Assembly: GCA_012841485.1 (NCBI GenBank)
Contig: DUUU01000101.1
Coordinates: forward strand, 1 to 28,601
Reading direction: 5' to 3'
DNA from: Armatimonadota bacterium
Lineage (GTDB): Bacteria > Armatimonadota > JAAZEB01
DNA length: 28,601 nt
How positions within the stretch are numbered: the first letter of the stretch is position 1; every line of letters starts with the position of its first letter. A program made the position numbers and the translations under genes. The notes under the pieces are model-generated. The model had not been told where the DNA came from. It saw only the letters and a program-made list of their open reading frames with translations, and did no database searches. Below are positions 14,902-23,221 of the stretch, piece by piece.

Positions 14902-16092
14902 ATGGCGGCTACGAGTGGCATCGCTTCGATGTACGCTTTTCCCTGGGACTTCCACGATGAAGGCATGGAGAGGACGCTCGCGATGCTGGCCGACAAGGCA
15001 GGCATGACGGAAGTGGCCGTCGCCTGCGTTGGCGTCGCCGGCACCTATTTTCTCCCCCACAACCCAAAGCGCATGATCTACTTTGGCGAGGAAGGAGCAC
15101 TTCTCTTCCAGCCATCCGTCAACCCCTATCGGGGAACGTGCCTGGAGGCGCAGGTGGCCGGAGTCGTCGGGTCGCCGGAGTACCTGCCCGGAATCGCGGC
15201 GGCGTGCCGCGGGGTCGGCCTGGAGTTCACCGTCTGGATGCGCTATTGCGATAACCCCGCCCTGGCGCGCGCCTTTCCAGAGTACGCCCGGCAAGACGCC
15301 CTGGGGATCCGCCACCTCTCCCAACTCTGCCCGGCCGAACCCGATGTCCGCGTCTTCTGCCGCGAGGTGACCGCCGACCTATGCCGCCAGTGCGCGCCGG
15401 ACGGAATGCATATTGAGGCGGCCGGTTTTCTACCCTACGACCGGGGTTTCACCCATCCCGCGGCTCCCGCGCCCATCGCCTCGTTCGACCGGCTGCTGCT
15501 GGGCCTCTGCTTCTGCCCGCTCTGTATCGCTGCTGCCGACGCGGCCGGTCTGGATGGCGATGGGTTCCACCGGCGCGTGGCCACTTACCTCCGGGAGTCC
15601 CTGCCGGGCGATCCGGGGCAGGAGGCGCTCTTGCCTGCTCCGCCCGAGATGATCACCGCCGCGTTCGACGGGGAGCTGCTGGCCTACCTGAACGCGCGCA
15701 GCGATATCGCCACCTCGCTCTACGAGGAGATCGCCGCCGTGGCCCGTGGAGAAGGGGTACGCCACGTGCGCACATCGCTCCCCCTGCCCGGCGAGATGGC
15801 GCTGACCGGCCTTGAGCCAACGCGCGTGCTTCTCACCAGCGACCGCGCGACGGCCCCGTTGCCCGAACCGGACGCCCCAGAGCGCCTGCAAGACACGCGC
15901 AGCTATTTGCGACCGGGCATGCTTCTCCTCGCCGCGGCGCATCCGGAAGAGATCGGCACGGGAGAGGCACTCCGGGCACACCTCCACGTCTGCCGTGACG
16001 CGGGCGCCGATGGCTTCACCTTCCCGCCGTACGGGCTCTTGCGGGAGCATCAGGTGCGCGCGATTGGGGAAGCGCGTAGCGCCTGGCTCTGA
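14902..16092 (+). CDS. Unrecognised barrel-like protein with CxCxxC motif
   Basis: A 396-residue protein of no family I can name with confidence. The opening ([20 protein letters not shown], then [19 protein letters not shown]) and alternating strand/helix layout suggest a TIM-barrel enzyme related to uncharacterised glycoside-hydrolase-like proteins. It has C203-F-C205-PL-C208, the spacing seen in GH42-type zinc clusters and in the divergent GNAT-fusion protein. E172 in [12 protein letters not shown] is a possible functional acid (inference). No signal peptide. The start at 14902 is preferred (GGGAG 6 bases upstream); ATG at 14890 and 14818 are in frame. The gene is probably monocistronic; a 16-base palindrome follows it at 16118-16133. 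Confidence 0.65.
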   Translation: MAATSGIASMYAFPWDFHDEGMERTLAMLADKAGMTEVAVACVGVAGTYFLPHNPKRMIYFGEEGALLFQPSVNPYRGTCLEAQVAGVVGSPEYLPGIAAACRGVGLEFTVWMRYCDNPALARAFPEYARQDALGIRHLSQLCPAEPDVRVFCREVTADLCRQCAPDGMHIEAAGFLPYDRGFTHPAAPAPIASFDRLLLGLCFCPLCIAAADAAGLDGDGFHRRVATYLRESLPGDPGQEALLPAPPEMITAAFDGELLAYLNARSDIATSLYEEIAAVARGEGVRHVRTSLPLPGEMALTGLEPTRVLLTSDRATAPLPEPDAPERLQDTRSYLRPGMLLLAAAHPEEIGTGEALRAHLHVCRDAGADGFTFPPYGLLREHQVRAIGEARSAWL

Positions 16093-16117
16093 AGACGCGC
16101 CACGAGGCGGCGTGTAT

Positions 16118-16133
16118 GGGGGCAGCTGCCCCC
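16118..16133. repeat. GC-rich 16-base perfect palindrome
   Basis: GGGGGCAGCTGCCCCC lies 26 bases after the barrel-like gene and before the prepilin gene. It could act as a transcription barrier, but there is no loop or T-run, so intrinsic termination is doubtful. Confidence 0.35.
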
Positions 16134-16315
16134 GCGGAGGCCACGCGATGAAACGGGCGGGCTTACGGGATGGCCGGTCTGCGGTCGGGGCAACTCGCTT
16201 CCGCAGATTGTGCGAGAGCGCCAGTATCATCTCGGCAGGAGTCCGGTTCGCGAATTCGAAGAGACGAGAATACCAGGGCGGGCGCGCTCCAGGACGCAGA
16301 AAGGAGAAGAGCACC

Positions 16316-17008
16316 ATGGGTACCTCAGCCTCCATATCGACGGGCTCCACCGCAAGACCGCATTTCCGCGGATTTACTCTCATTGAGTTGCTGGTTGTGA
16401 TCGCGATTATCGCCATCCTGGCGGCTATTCTCTTTCCAGTGTTTGCGCGCGCGAGAGAGAACGCCCGGAAATCGACCTGCCAGAGCAACCTGAAGCAGAT
16501 CGGCACGGCATTCCTGCAATATGCTCAGGACTATGACGAGAGGTTTCCTGTGTATAATCAGAGCGGCGTCGGTGCTTTCGTGGTCGCCTCGCCCTACCTG
16601 AAGAACACGGACGTGCTCGTCTGTCCCTCCAGCCGGCAGAATACCTATGGCGTCAACTACACAGGCGTCTTCAACGTGTACATGATGCTCTCGCAGGTCC
16701 AGGTTCCATCGCAGTGCATCATGGCGTTGGACAACGGCAAATCGAGGGCGCTCGCCGGTGATCCCTGGACGCGCTTTCCCCCGCTCGCCGGCGATAACGC
16801 GGCTCAGGGCCACGCGAATGACGATTGGGCCTGGCCGGACGGGAGCGCGACTCCCACCAGCGGGACGCTTTACACCGACACGGCGAACCCGCGGCACACG
16901 GATGGGGCGAACTGCGTCTTCATGGATGGGCACGTGAAGTGGTATGCCATCCAGAAGCTCACGACTCCGGCGGCGACCTTCAACGACTGCCTCTGGCTGG
17001 CCTGGTAG
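16316..17008 (+). CDS. Prepilin-like protein with H-X9-DG C-terminus
   Basis: A 230-residue pseudopilin-like protein. Its N-terminus has a class III signal, [20 protein letters not shown] with Glu at +5 after the G19-F20 cleavage site, for cleavage and N-methylation by prepilin peptidase. [20 protein letters not shown] follows, as in the DUF1559-like families. Near the C-terminus [13 protein letters not shown] fits the H-X9-DG signature found in large prepilin paralogue sets of Planctomycetes and Armatimonadota. AAGGAG precedes the ATG by 9 bases. It likely sits in the inner membrane or a secretion/pilus-like fibre; its function is unknown. The last residues of the window encode a second member with the same C-terminal motif. 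Confidence 0.9.
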   Translation: MGTSASISTGSTARPHFRGFTLIELLVVIAIIAILAAILFPVFARARENARKSTCQSNLKQIGTAFLQYAQDYDERFPVYNQSGVGAFVVASPYLKNTDVLVCPSSRQNTYGVNYTGVFNVYMMLSQVQVPSQCIMALDNGKSRALAGDPWTRFPPLAGDNAAQGHANDDWAWPDGSATPTSGTLYTDTANPRHTDGANCVFMDGHVKWYAIQKLTTPAATFNDCLWLAW

Positions 17009-17074
17009 CCAGGTACCTGGGCGCGCTCCTGGCAAGCGCCCGGCGCAGAGGGTTTAGCCGGGTGGCCTGCTGGT

Positions 17075-18091
17075 CTACCCTGGCCCCTCGCTACCGAGCG
17101 TGTGCCAGTAGAGATGGGTTCCGCGCTCCAGGGGTGCCCGCTGCAGGAGGGCGGCCACCGTCCGGCCGGTGTAAGTGGTATCGCCGGGCAGTCCGAGGAG
17201 TGTGAGGAGCTCGGCCGCGTCGTGGGATGCGGGCGTCTCGCACGCGTAACCGGGCGGGTAGAAGCCCTCCACGAGCTCTAAGCGGTTGCTAAGACGGGAG
17301 GCGGGCGCGCCTCCCGTTTCACGTTCCATGCCCTGGGAGAGAAGCCGCCATGCGCCGGCTGCCAGCCCCGACAGCCGGTGGCGGTTGCAGGCGAGGCGCG
17401 GCGTCACGCGCACGGCGCGAACACGCGTCGTCAGCTGCGCCAGCAAGAGGCCGAGCGCGAGTCCAGCCGCGGAGCCGCCCGAACCGCACGCCAGCCAGAT
17501 CGACTCTGGCAGGGGCATCTCGCCCGCGGACACCTGTTCCGCCACCTCGAACGCGGCATCCACGAAGCCGAGCGCGCCGCGCGGTGAGGAGCCACCGGGC
17601 GGGAATAGCGCCACGCGCCGGCCGCTCCGCCGGTGTTGGACGCCGGCGAGGAGGAGCGTGGCCAGGGCGATGGCCGGATGGGCACAGGAACGCACGGGCA
17701 CGTCCAGGCGATGGAGTAGATCGAGTGCTGTGGCGCAGCGTTCGCTCCAGGGCTGGTCCCACAGGATGGCTTCGGCGCGCAAGCCTACCTGTCGCGAAAA
17801 GAGCGCCGTGGCGGAGACGAAATGGGAACCGATGGCCCCGGCCGTGAGCACCAGATCGACGCGCCGGCAGAGGGCATCGGCGAGGAGAAACTCGAGGGCG
17901 CGCACTTTATTGCCGCCATACAGACGGGAGGAGCGGTCATCTCGCTTGACCCAGACCGACGCTGGCGTGACGCGGCCCCGGAGATTCCCCAGGGGCTCCA
18001 GGGGCGTTGGCAGATCGCCCAGCGGGATCCAGGGGAGATGCTCGCGCGCCTGCGGGAAGCGCCGGAAAAGCGCCGGAAGCGCGCGGCTCAT
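17075..18091 (-). CDS. PLP-dependent enzyme, ACC deaminase / D-cysteine desulfhydrase family
   Basis: A 338-residue fold-type II PLP enzyme. Family features: IPLGDLPTPLEPL near the N-terminus, VWVKRDDRSSRLYGGNKVR with the Schiff-base Lys62, TAGAIGSHFVSATALF (the cofactor-facing loop; many family members have GxxQSNH here), a mid-chain LFPPGGSSPRGALGFVDAA and the phosphate-binding ACGSGGSAAGLALG. This loop differs from characterised deaminases and desulfhydrases, so the substrate is open; D-amino acid or D-cysteine breakdown are family-based guesses. The ATG at 18089-18091 has GAGGGT upstream. The gene is convergent with the prepilin gene and divergent from the transporter operon. Confidence 0.85.
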   Translation of the reverse strand: MSRALPALFRRFPQAREHLPWIPLGDLPTPLEPLGNLRGRVTPASVWVKRDDRSSRLYGGNKVRALEFLLADALCRRVDLVLTAGAIGSHFVSATALFSRQVGLRAEAILWDQPWSERCATALDLLHRLDVPVRSCAHPAIALATLLLAGVQHRRSGRRVALFPPGGSSPRGALGFVDAAFEVAEQVSAGEMPLPESIWLACGSGGSAAGLALGLLLAQLTTRVRAVRVTPRLACNRHRLSGLAAGAWRLLSQGMERETGGAPASRLSNRLELVEGFYPPGYACETPASHDAAELLTLLGLPGDTTYTGRTVAALLQRAPLERGTHLYWHTLGSEGPG

Positions 18092-18411
18092 GCCAGACCC
18101 TCGCCGGGGCCGATCTGGATCAAGTGGGCACGCAAGAAGCGCCACAACAGGTGCGTTCTTCCCGCATTCGTGATCTCGAATCGCGCCGCCGCCATGCTGC
18201 CCCTTTCGTCTGCCCGCGGCGTACCCCTTCTCGCGTCTCAGATGAAGGAAGTGGTGCCCGGCTTGCAGAACATGCGCCATATCGGACGCTGTCTCTCGCC
18301 CGGCGATTGCCCGCGGGCCTGCTCACAACGGGGGGCCGGAGAACCGCGGGAGCCTGCTGGCAGCGTGATGGACGGAGCCTTTGAGAACAATACAGACGAG
18401 CTTGTCTCCTA

Positions 18412-18442
18412 GATCAACCCGCCGCAAGGAACCCCGTTGATC
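18412..18442. promoter_or_regulatory. Candidate operator upstream of transporter promoter
   Basis: GATCAAC (18412-18418) and GTTGATC (18436-18442) are perfect inverted half-sites with 17 bases between them, ending 11 bases before the -35 box. The position suits an activator or a repressor of the sugar-transport operon. No regulator gene is adjacent. Confidence 0.45.
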
Positions 18443-18453
18443 GGCCTGCCGTC

Positions 18454-18482
18454 TTGACAAAGAGAGCCGCCCAAGGTAAGAT
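18454..18482 (+). promoter_or_regulatory. Sigma-70-type promoter of transporter operon
   Basis: A perfect TTGACA (18454-18459), 17 bases, TAAGAT (18477-18482). The expected start is near 18489, leaving a leader of about 105 bases before the ATG. Confidence 0.78.
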
Positions 18483-18593
18483 ACAACCGTTGCGTCGGAC
18501 CTGGCAACTGAACCCGCGCCCAACGTCCGCTCGTTGAATCGGCCTCGGTGCGTGCGTGCGGCAGGTCCCTCTTTTCAATTCGGAGGTTTTCGC

Positions 18594-21074
18594 ATGCCCC
18601 TGGCATATCGCTCCTTGTTTGGCTTTCTGGCACTGTGGGTGCTGGCGCTCGGCGCCAGCGCGGTACAGGCCGCCCCTGTCACCGTGAATGTGTGGCAGCT
18701 CCCCAACCGAGAAGCGCGTACAGTCGATCAGCGCGCAGACCTCGCGGTGCTGCAGCGCTTCATGGAGCTGCACCCCGAGATTCAGATGGATGGCTTCCGG
18801 GGCATCACCGCGCCAGGCATGGGCCAGGATATCACTCCGCTTCTGGCCATGGCTGGTGGCGTGGCGCCGGACGTGCTCTATGTCAACTTCCGCATCTCCG
18901 AGAACTACATCGCCCAGGGCTTCCTGGCGCCCCTCGATGAGTTCGTACTCGAGTGGGCGACCGAGCTGGCAGGCCGGCCGATCAAGACCATTGAGGAAGC
19001 GCAGCCGGTTCTGTCGCACATCATCAAGCCCCAGGTGTGGCCGGTCATCTATCGCGAGGGCCCAGGAAACGAGAAGCACGTGTGGGCCATTCCTTACGGC
19101 ACCGTGGTGCAGACGCTTGCCTATCGCAAGGACCTCTTCCGCAAGGCAGGCCTCGATCCCGATCGGCCCCCCCAGAACTGGGATGAGGTGTTCGAGTATG
19201 CCGCCAAGATGACGAACCCCGAGGAGGGAGAGTACGGCATCGGGATCGCGGCCGGCCCGCAGGCCTCCTGGCACTTCATCAACTTCCTCTGGTCCGCTGG
19301 CGGTGAAGCCGTGGTGGAGGAGAATGGCGAATGGCGCGCCGTGTATAACTCGCCGGAGGCGGTGCAGGCGCTCCAATTCTATCAGAAGCTGAACCAGGGC
19401 GAGTACATCCGCGATGGCAAGAAGGTGAAGGGCGTCGCCTACCGGGGCACCGACGTCTACACGAAGTGGACGCTCGGGAAGCTGGGCATGTACTTCCAGT
19501 ACATGAACGACCAGGTGATGTCTCAGGTGAACCCCAACCTGATTGGTGTCGGTCCGATGCCGATGGGCCCCTCCGGGAAGCGCGGCAACGAGATCAACGC
19601 CACGATGCAGGGGCTGAACGCCACCACCAAGGACCCGCAGATCCGGCGTGCTGCCTGGGAATGGATCAAGTTCCGCGCGGGCGACGAGGCGAAGCGGATC
19701 CGCACGCGCATCTATATGGAGGCCGGTTACGCGCAGTACCTCAATCCGGAGTACCTGAAGCGTTACCTCACTCCCGAGGAGTATCACCGCTTCAGCCGTC
19801 AGGTGCCGGCCGGGTGGGCCGAGACGCTGGAAGAGGCGCTCAACAGCGGGCGCCCCGAGCCCTACGGCAAGAACTGCGAGATGATCTACACGGAGATGAC
19901 TCCGCCCATCGAGCAGGCGTGGATCTCCACGAACACTGATCCGAAGTACCTGAAGTCGCTCCTGGACAAGTCCGTTGCCGAGACGAACGTGAAGCTGATG
20001 GGCTTGCTTCCGCCCGGCGTCAAGGAGAAGCGCCGCCTGGTCGCCGGCCTGGTCGTGCTCGGACTGATCGTCGGGTTTACCTTCGTGTTCCGCACGGTGA
20101 TGCGTACCTTCGCGAAGGAGCTTGAGCCGCCGCCAGTGACGGGGAAGGGATGGCGCCGCTTCGGCTATGCCTGGATCGTCATGCTCCCGGCAATCGTCTC
20201 CGTGGCCGTCTGGCAATACTATCCCGTCGCCCGCGGATCGCTGATGGCGTTCCAGGACTATAAGCTGGTGCTTCCCACCACCTGGGTGGGCCTGGACAAC
20301 TTCGCGGAGGTGCTGTTCGCGCCGGCGTTCTGGCTCGGCCTGAAGAACAGTGCCCGCTACATGATCTACTCGCTTGCCTTCGGGTTCCTCACCCCGATCG
20401 CTCTGGCGCTGGCGCTCAATGAGGTGCCGCGCGGCAAAGTGCTCTTCCGGACGCTCTACTACCTCCCGGCCGTGACTACCGGTCTGGTGATCTTCATGCT
20501 CTGGAAGCAGTTCTACGACCGCACTCCCTCCGGCTTGCTGAATAAGGTGATCGCCGGTATGGTCGCCGCGGTGAACGCGGTGATCACGCAGCTGGGCTCC
20601 AACCCGATCATCTACACTCCGCAGGACTGGCTGGGCGACCCGCGTTGGGCGATGATGATGATCATCATCCCCCTGGTCTGGGCAGGGATGGGCCCGGGAT
20701 GTCTCATCTACCTGGCGGCGCTCAAGAGCATCCCAGAGGAGATGTACGAAGCGGCCGACCTGGATGGCGCCGGACTGCTCTCCAAGATCTGGCGGATCAC
20801 CGTGCCGTATCTGCGGCCGCTGATCATCATCAACTTCGTGGGCGCATTCATCGCCGCCGCACAGGCATTCGACGCTGTCTTCATCATGACGGGTGGCGGC
20901 CCGGTGAACACCACACGCGTCATCGGTCTGGAGATCTTCTACACCGCCTACATCTACCAGAAGTTCGGCTACGCGGTAGCAATGGCGTGGATCGTAGGCG
21001 CGCTCCTGGTCGGATTTACCGTCCTGCAGCTACGTATCCTCAGCCGGGTGCAGTTCAAGACGGCACAGGCGTGA
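18594..21074 (+). CDS. Solute-binding protein fused to MalF-type ABC permease
   Basis: An 826-residue fusion. A signal sequence (1-26) precedes an extracellular solute-binding domain (about 28-480) of the carbohydrate type (VNVWQLPNREARTVDQRADL, MAGGVAPDVLYVNF, WAIPYGTVVQTLAYRKDLFR, PPQNWDEVFEYAAKMTNP). Then a membrane helix (482-500), a short cytoplasmic link and a MalF-like permease with helices from about 525 to 815 follow. The EAA loop (YEAADLDGAGLLSKIWRITV, 718-737) contacts the ATPase, and GGGPVNTTRVIGLEIF marks MalF/UgpA-type permeases. The binding domain is thus tethered to the transporter. GGAGG lies 7 bases before the ATG at 18594. The partner permease follows; no ATPase is nearby, so a shared MsmX-type ATPase elsewhere is likely. 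Confidence 0.92.
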   Translation: MPLAYRSLFGFLALWVLALGASAVQAAPVTVNVWQLPNREARTVDQRADLAVLQRFMELHPEIQMDGFRGITAPGMGQDITPLLAMAGGVAPDVLYVNFRISENYIAQGFLAPLDEFVLEWATELAGRPIKTIEEAQPVLSHIIKPQVWPVIYREGPGNEKHVWAIPYGTVVQTLAYRKDLFRKAGLDPDRPPQNWDEVFEYAAKMTNPEEGEYGIGIAAGPQASWHFINFLWSAGGEAVVEENGEWRAVYNSPEAVQALQFYQKLNQGEYIRDGKKVKGVAYRGTDVYTKWTLGKLGMYFQYMNDQVMSQVNPNLIGVGPMPMGPSGKRGNEINATMQGLNATTKDPQIRRAAWEWIKFRAGDEAKRIRTRIYMEAGYAQYLNPEYLKRYLTPEEYHRFSRQVPAGWAETLEEALNSGRPEPYGKNCEMIYTEMTPPIEQAWISTNTDPKYLKSLLDKSVAETNVKLMGLLPPGVKEKRRLVAGLVVLGLIVGFTFVFRTVMRTFAKELEPPPVTGKGWRRFGYAWIVMLPAIVSVAVWQYYPVARGSLMAFQDYKLVLPTTWVGLDNFAEVLFAPAFWLGLKNSARYMIYSLAFGFLTPIALALALNEVPRGKVLFRTLYYLPAVTTGLVIFMLWKQFYDRTPSGLLNKVIAGMVAAVNAVITQLGSNPIIYTPQDWLGDPRWAMMMIIIPLVWAGMGPGCLIYLAALKSIPEEMYEAADLDGAGLLSKIWRITVPYLRPLIIINFVGAFIAAAQAFDAVFIMTGGGPVNTTRVIGLEIFYTAYIYQKFGYAVAMAWIVGALLVGFTVLQLRILSRVQFKTAQA

Positions 21075-21104
21075 TTATACGCCATCTGTGAGACAAGGTG
21101 GGGA

Positions 21105-21136
21105 GCATGCTCCGCGGGCCCTCCCGCGGAGCATGC
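21105..21136 (+). promoter_or_regulatory. Strong hairpin between the two permease genes
   Basis: A perfect 14-bp stem, GCATGCTCCGCGGG (21105-21118) and its complement (21123-21136), with a CCCT loop, lies in the 86-base gap between the fusion gene and the second permease. There is no T-run. It may stabilise the upstream message or reduce read-through, as REP-like elements do between binding-protein and permease genes. Confidence 0.6.
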
Positions 21137-21160
21137 CTTCCCGAGTTGTGCGAGGAAGTC

Positions 21161-23029
21161 ATGCCGATCATTCCAACTGTTGGACGGCGCAGTCCGAAGA
21201 TGCGCCTCATCATCGCGATGCTCTACACCGTGCTCACGCTCGGCGCGATCACCATGGTCTACCCCTTCCTGATCATGGTCTCCACGTCGTTCACGAGCCA
21301 GGTTGACGCGGACGAGTTCGCACCCGTGCCGTCGTACTTCTACGACGACGCCATGCTCTTCCGCAAGTACGTCGAGGCGAAGTACAACGAGGATATCCCG
21401 AAGTTCAACGCCTACCTAAGCAACGACACCCCCGAGTTCAAGAAGATAGAAGTCCCGGCGAGCGTGAACCAGCCGATGGTGGATGACTGGCTGGCATTCA
21501 AGAAGACGCTTCCCGATACCTACAAGATGCTGGGGAGCTCGACCAACCTCTCGCGCATCACCCCGGAGATGCAAGCGCGTTATCAGATGTGGCTGCGCGA
21601 GCGGTATAAGGGCGATCTCCAGGCCGTGAACCGCGCTTACTCCGAGAGCAGCCAGGTGTGGGAAGAGGTGCTGATCCCCGTCGAGGATTGGAACCAGCGC
21701 CAATACCAGCCGGTGCTCAACCGCAAGTACCAGGAGTTCCTCGAATTCCGTGCGCTCCAGCCGGATCGTTACTTCAACACCGCGAGTGGCGATGGCCTCT
21801 TCCAAGACTGGCTGCGCTTGCGCTATGGCACCGAGCCGAAGGTGCTCAACGAACTCTGGGGGACGAACTATGAGAGCCGGTTTGAGGTGACGCTGCCCGA
21901 GCGCGTGCCAGCCCACCCCAAGCAGGCCGCGGACTGGGAAGAGTTCGTCCGCAAGGAGCTGCCCACCCAGTTCGTGGGCGCCGATCCGGAGGCGGAGCCG
22001 CTCTACCGACGCTTCCTGGCCCAGCAGTATGAGGGGGCCATTCATGTCTTGAACGCGCGCTATGGAACCAAGTATGCCGGGTTCCACGAGATCCCCCTGC
22101 CGGCACCGCGCAAGGCGCCGGTGAGCGGCATGCCCCAGGCAGACTGGATCGCCTTCGTCGAGCGCGTCCTGCCCACGAAGATGATCTACCTGCAGACGCC
22201 GGAGATCCTCTACCGCGCGCATCTGAAGGCGAAGTACGGAAGCCTGGAGGCCCTGAATAAGGCGTGGGGTACGACCCTCGCATCGTTCCAGCAGGCGATG
22301 CCACCCTACCTGGAGACGGACTGGGTGGAGATGCAGGCCGACCGCAAGGCGATCAAGCGCGAGTTCCTGGTGCGCAACTACCGTGAGGTGTTCAACTACA
22401 TCGTCCTGCACGGGCGGTCGCTGTGGAACACGATGGTCCTCGTGTTCGGCCTCCTCGCCGTCACGCTGATCGTCAACCCGCTGTGCGCTTACGGTCTGTC
22501 GCGGTTCAAGCTGCCACAGACCTACAAGATCCTGCTCTTCCTGTTGGCGACGATGTCATTCCCCGCCGAGGTGAGCGCGATCCCGCGCTTCCTCCTGCTG
22601 AAGCAGTTCCATCTGCTGAACACCTACTGGGCACTCATCCTGCCTGCGATGGCAAACGGCTACTCGATCTTCCTGCTCAAGGGCTTCTTCGATAGCCTGC
22701 CAAGCGAGCTGTATGAGGCGGCCACCATCGATGGCGCGGGCGAGACGCTGATGTTCACGAAGATCACCATCCCGCTCTCGCTGCCGGTGATGGCGGTCAT
22801 CGCGCTTCACACGTTCACGGCCGCCTACGGCTCCTTCATGTGGGCGTTGCTCGTGTGCCAGAACCCGAAGATGTGGACGCTGATGGTCTGGCTGTCGCAG
22901 ATGCAGCAGTGGGCGCCAACCTTCGTGATGTTCGCGGCACTGGTCCTGGCGGCGATTCCAACGCTGTTGGTCTTCGTCCTTTGCCAGAACGTGATCATGC
23001 GCGGTATCATCATCCCGACGGAGAAGTAG
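21161..23029 (+). CDS. MalG-type ABC permease with large five-repeat insertion
   Basis: A 622-residue carbohydrate ABC permease, more than twice the usual 270-300. TM1 (16-41, LIIAMLYTVLTLGAITMVYP) and STSF at 42-45 match the MalG start. The normal permease resumes at about 415 (HGRSLWNTMVLVFGLLAVTL), with the EAA loop YEAATIDGAGETLMFTKITI at 518-537 and the GIIIPTEK end (MalG-like proteins often end in GxxxGAVKG). Residues about 46-410 are a hydrophilic insertion that must face the outside, built of five repeats. The start at 21161 has GAGGA just upstream. It pairs with the MalF-type fusion protein to form the membrane channel; the insertion may extend substrate capture or contact the cell wall or a lyase. 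Confidence 0.9.
   Translation: MPIIPTVGRRSPKMRLIIAMLYTVLTLGAITMVYPFLIMVSTSFTSQVDADEFAPVPSYFYDDAMLFRKYVEAKYNEDIPKFNAYLSNDTPEFKKIEVPASVNQPMVDDWLAFKKTLPDTYKMLGSSTNLSRITPEMQARYQMWLRERYKGDLQAVNRAYSESSQVWEEVLIPVEDWNQRQYQPVLNRKYQEFLEFRALQPDRYFNTASGDGLFQDWLRLRYGTEPKVLNELWGTNYESRFEVTLPERVPAHPKQAADWEEFVRKELPTQFVGADPEAEPLYRRFLAQQYEGAIHVLNARYGTKYAGFHEIPLPAPRKAPVSGMPQADWIAFVERVLPTKMIYLQTPEILYRAHLKAKYGSLEALNKAWGTTLASFQQAMPPYLETDWVEMQADRKAIKREFLVRNYREVFNYIVLHGRSLWNTMVLVFGLLAVTLIVNPLCAYGLSRFKLPQTYKILLFLLATMSFPAEVSAIPRFLLLKQFHLLNTYWALILPAMANGYSIFLLKGFFDSLPSELYEAATIDGAGETLMFTKITIPLSLPVMAVIALHTFTAAYGSFMWALLVCQNPKMWTLMVWLSQMQQWAPTFVMFAALVLAAIPTLLVFVLCQNVIMRGIIIPTEK
21356..22396 (+). repeat. Five tandem protein repeats (68-74 residues) in the permease
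   Basis: Repeat starts, with the leading motif of each: residue 66 LFRKYVEAKY, 140 RYQMWLRERY, 213 LFQDWLRLRY, 281 LYRRFLAQQY, 350 LYRAHLKAKY. After each comes a G/E-rich turn, a VLN-like helix (AVNRAY, VLNELWGT, VLNARYGT, ALNKAWGT), and, in most, a W-x-x-F-x-x-x-LP segment (DDWLAFKKTLP, ADWEEFVRKELP, ADWIAFVERVLP). Spacings are 74, 73, 68 and 69 residues. Nucleotide identity between copies looks low, so the duplication is old. Confidence 0.82.
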
Positions 23030-23076
23030 CCTGTCGGGCTTCCGGAAGGCAGACCGCGTTGGACCTACAGAACGGC

Positions 23077-23121
23077 GTGCGGCCCCGGCGCCTCCCCATG
23101 AGGGAGGTGTCGGGGCCGTGC
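23077..23121 (+). terminator. Long hairpin after the transporter operon
   Basis: Bases 23080-23096 pair without a gap with 23102-23118 (17 pairs, two of them G-U, 5-base loop), and the stem can extend three more pairs to 23077 and 23121. It begins 48 bases after the permease stop. No T-run follows, but its strength and position suggest a 3' end or a processing barrier. Confidence 0.6.
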
Positions 23122-23151
23122 TGCGTACCACTCGCGGAGTGTGCCCCTGGA

Positions 23152-23180
23152 TTGCACACTCCCGCGCGGATTGGTATAAT
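23152..23180 (+). promoter_or_regulatory. Sigma-70-type promoter for HEAT-like gene
   Basis: TTGCAC (23152-23157), 17 bases, perfect TATAAT (23175-23180); the expected start is near 23187, 35 bases before the ATG. The HEAT-like gene thus appears to be transcribed separately from the transporter. Confidence 0.75.
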
Positions 23181-23221
23181 AGGGGAGTGGAGATGCCAAG
23201 CGGTTCCGGGAGCAGCTGAAG

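Larger units (their letters stand above)
18092..18593. other. Long upstream region of the transporter operon
   Basis: These 502 bases lie between the divergent PLP enzyme gene and the solute-binding/permease fusion gene. I see no convincing small gene; open frames here lack family signals. The right half holds a paired 7-base inverted repeat and a strong sigma-70-type promoter for the transporter. The left half, which must contain the leftward PLP gene's promoter, shows no clear elements. Confidence 0.5.

Noticed and set aside
14608..15324. A leftward open frame of 238 residues across the intergenic region
   Set aside because: It mostly overlaps the rightward barrel-like gene and shows no family signal or ribosome site.
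16231..16275. tRNA-like GGTTCG stretch before the prepilin gene
   Set aside because: No acceptor or anticodon stem can be folded around it.
16148..16315. Longer N-terminus for the prepilin starting at ATG 16148
   Set aside because: It would put about 56 basic residues before an already normal prepilin signal; AAGGAG before 16316 supports the short form.
17019..17041. GGGCGC ... GCGCCC hairpin after the prepilin gene as a terminator
   Set aside because: Only 6 pairs with an 11-base loop and no T-run; such stems are common by chance in this GC-rich DNA.
18414..20216. A 600-residue leftward open frame
   Set aside because: It is antisense to the solute-binding domain, which has clear family motifs and a ribosome site; the antisense product has none.
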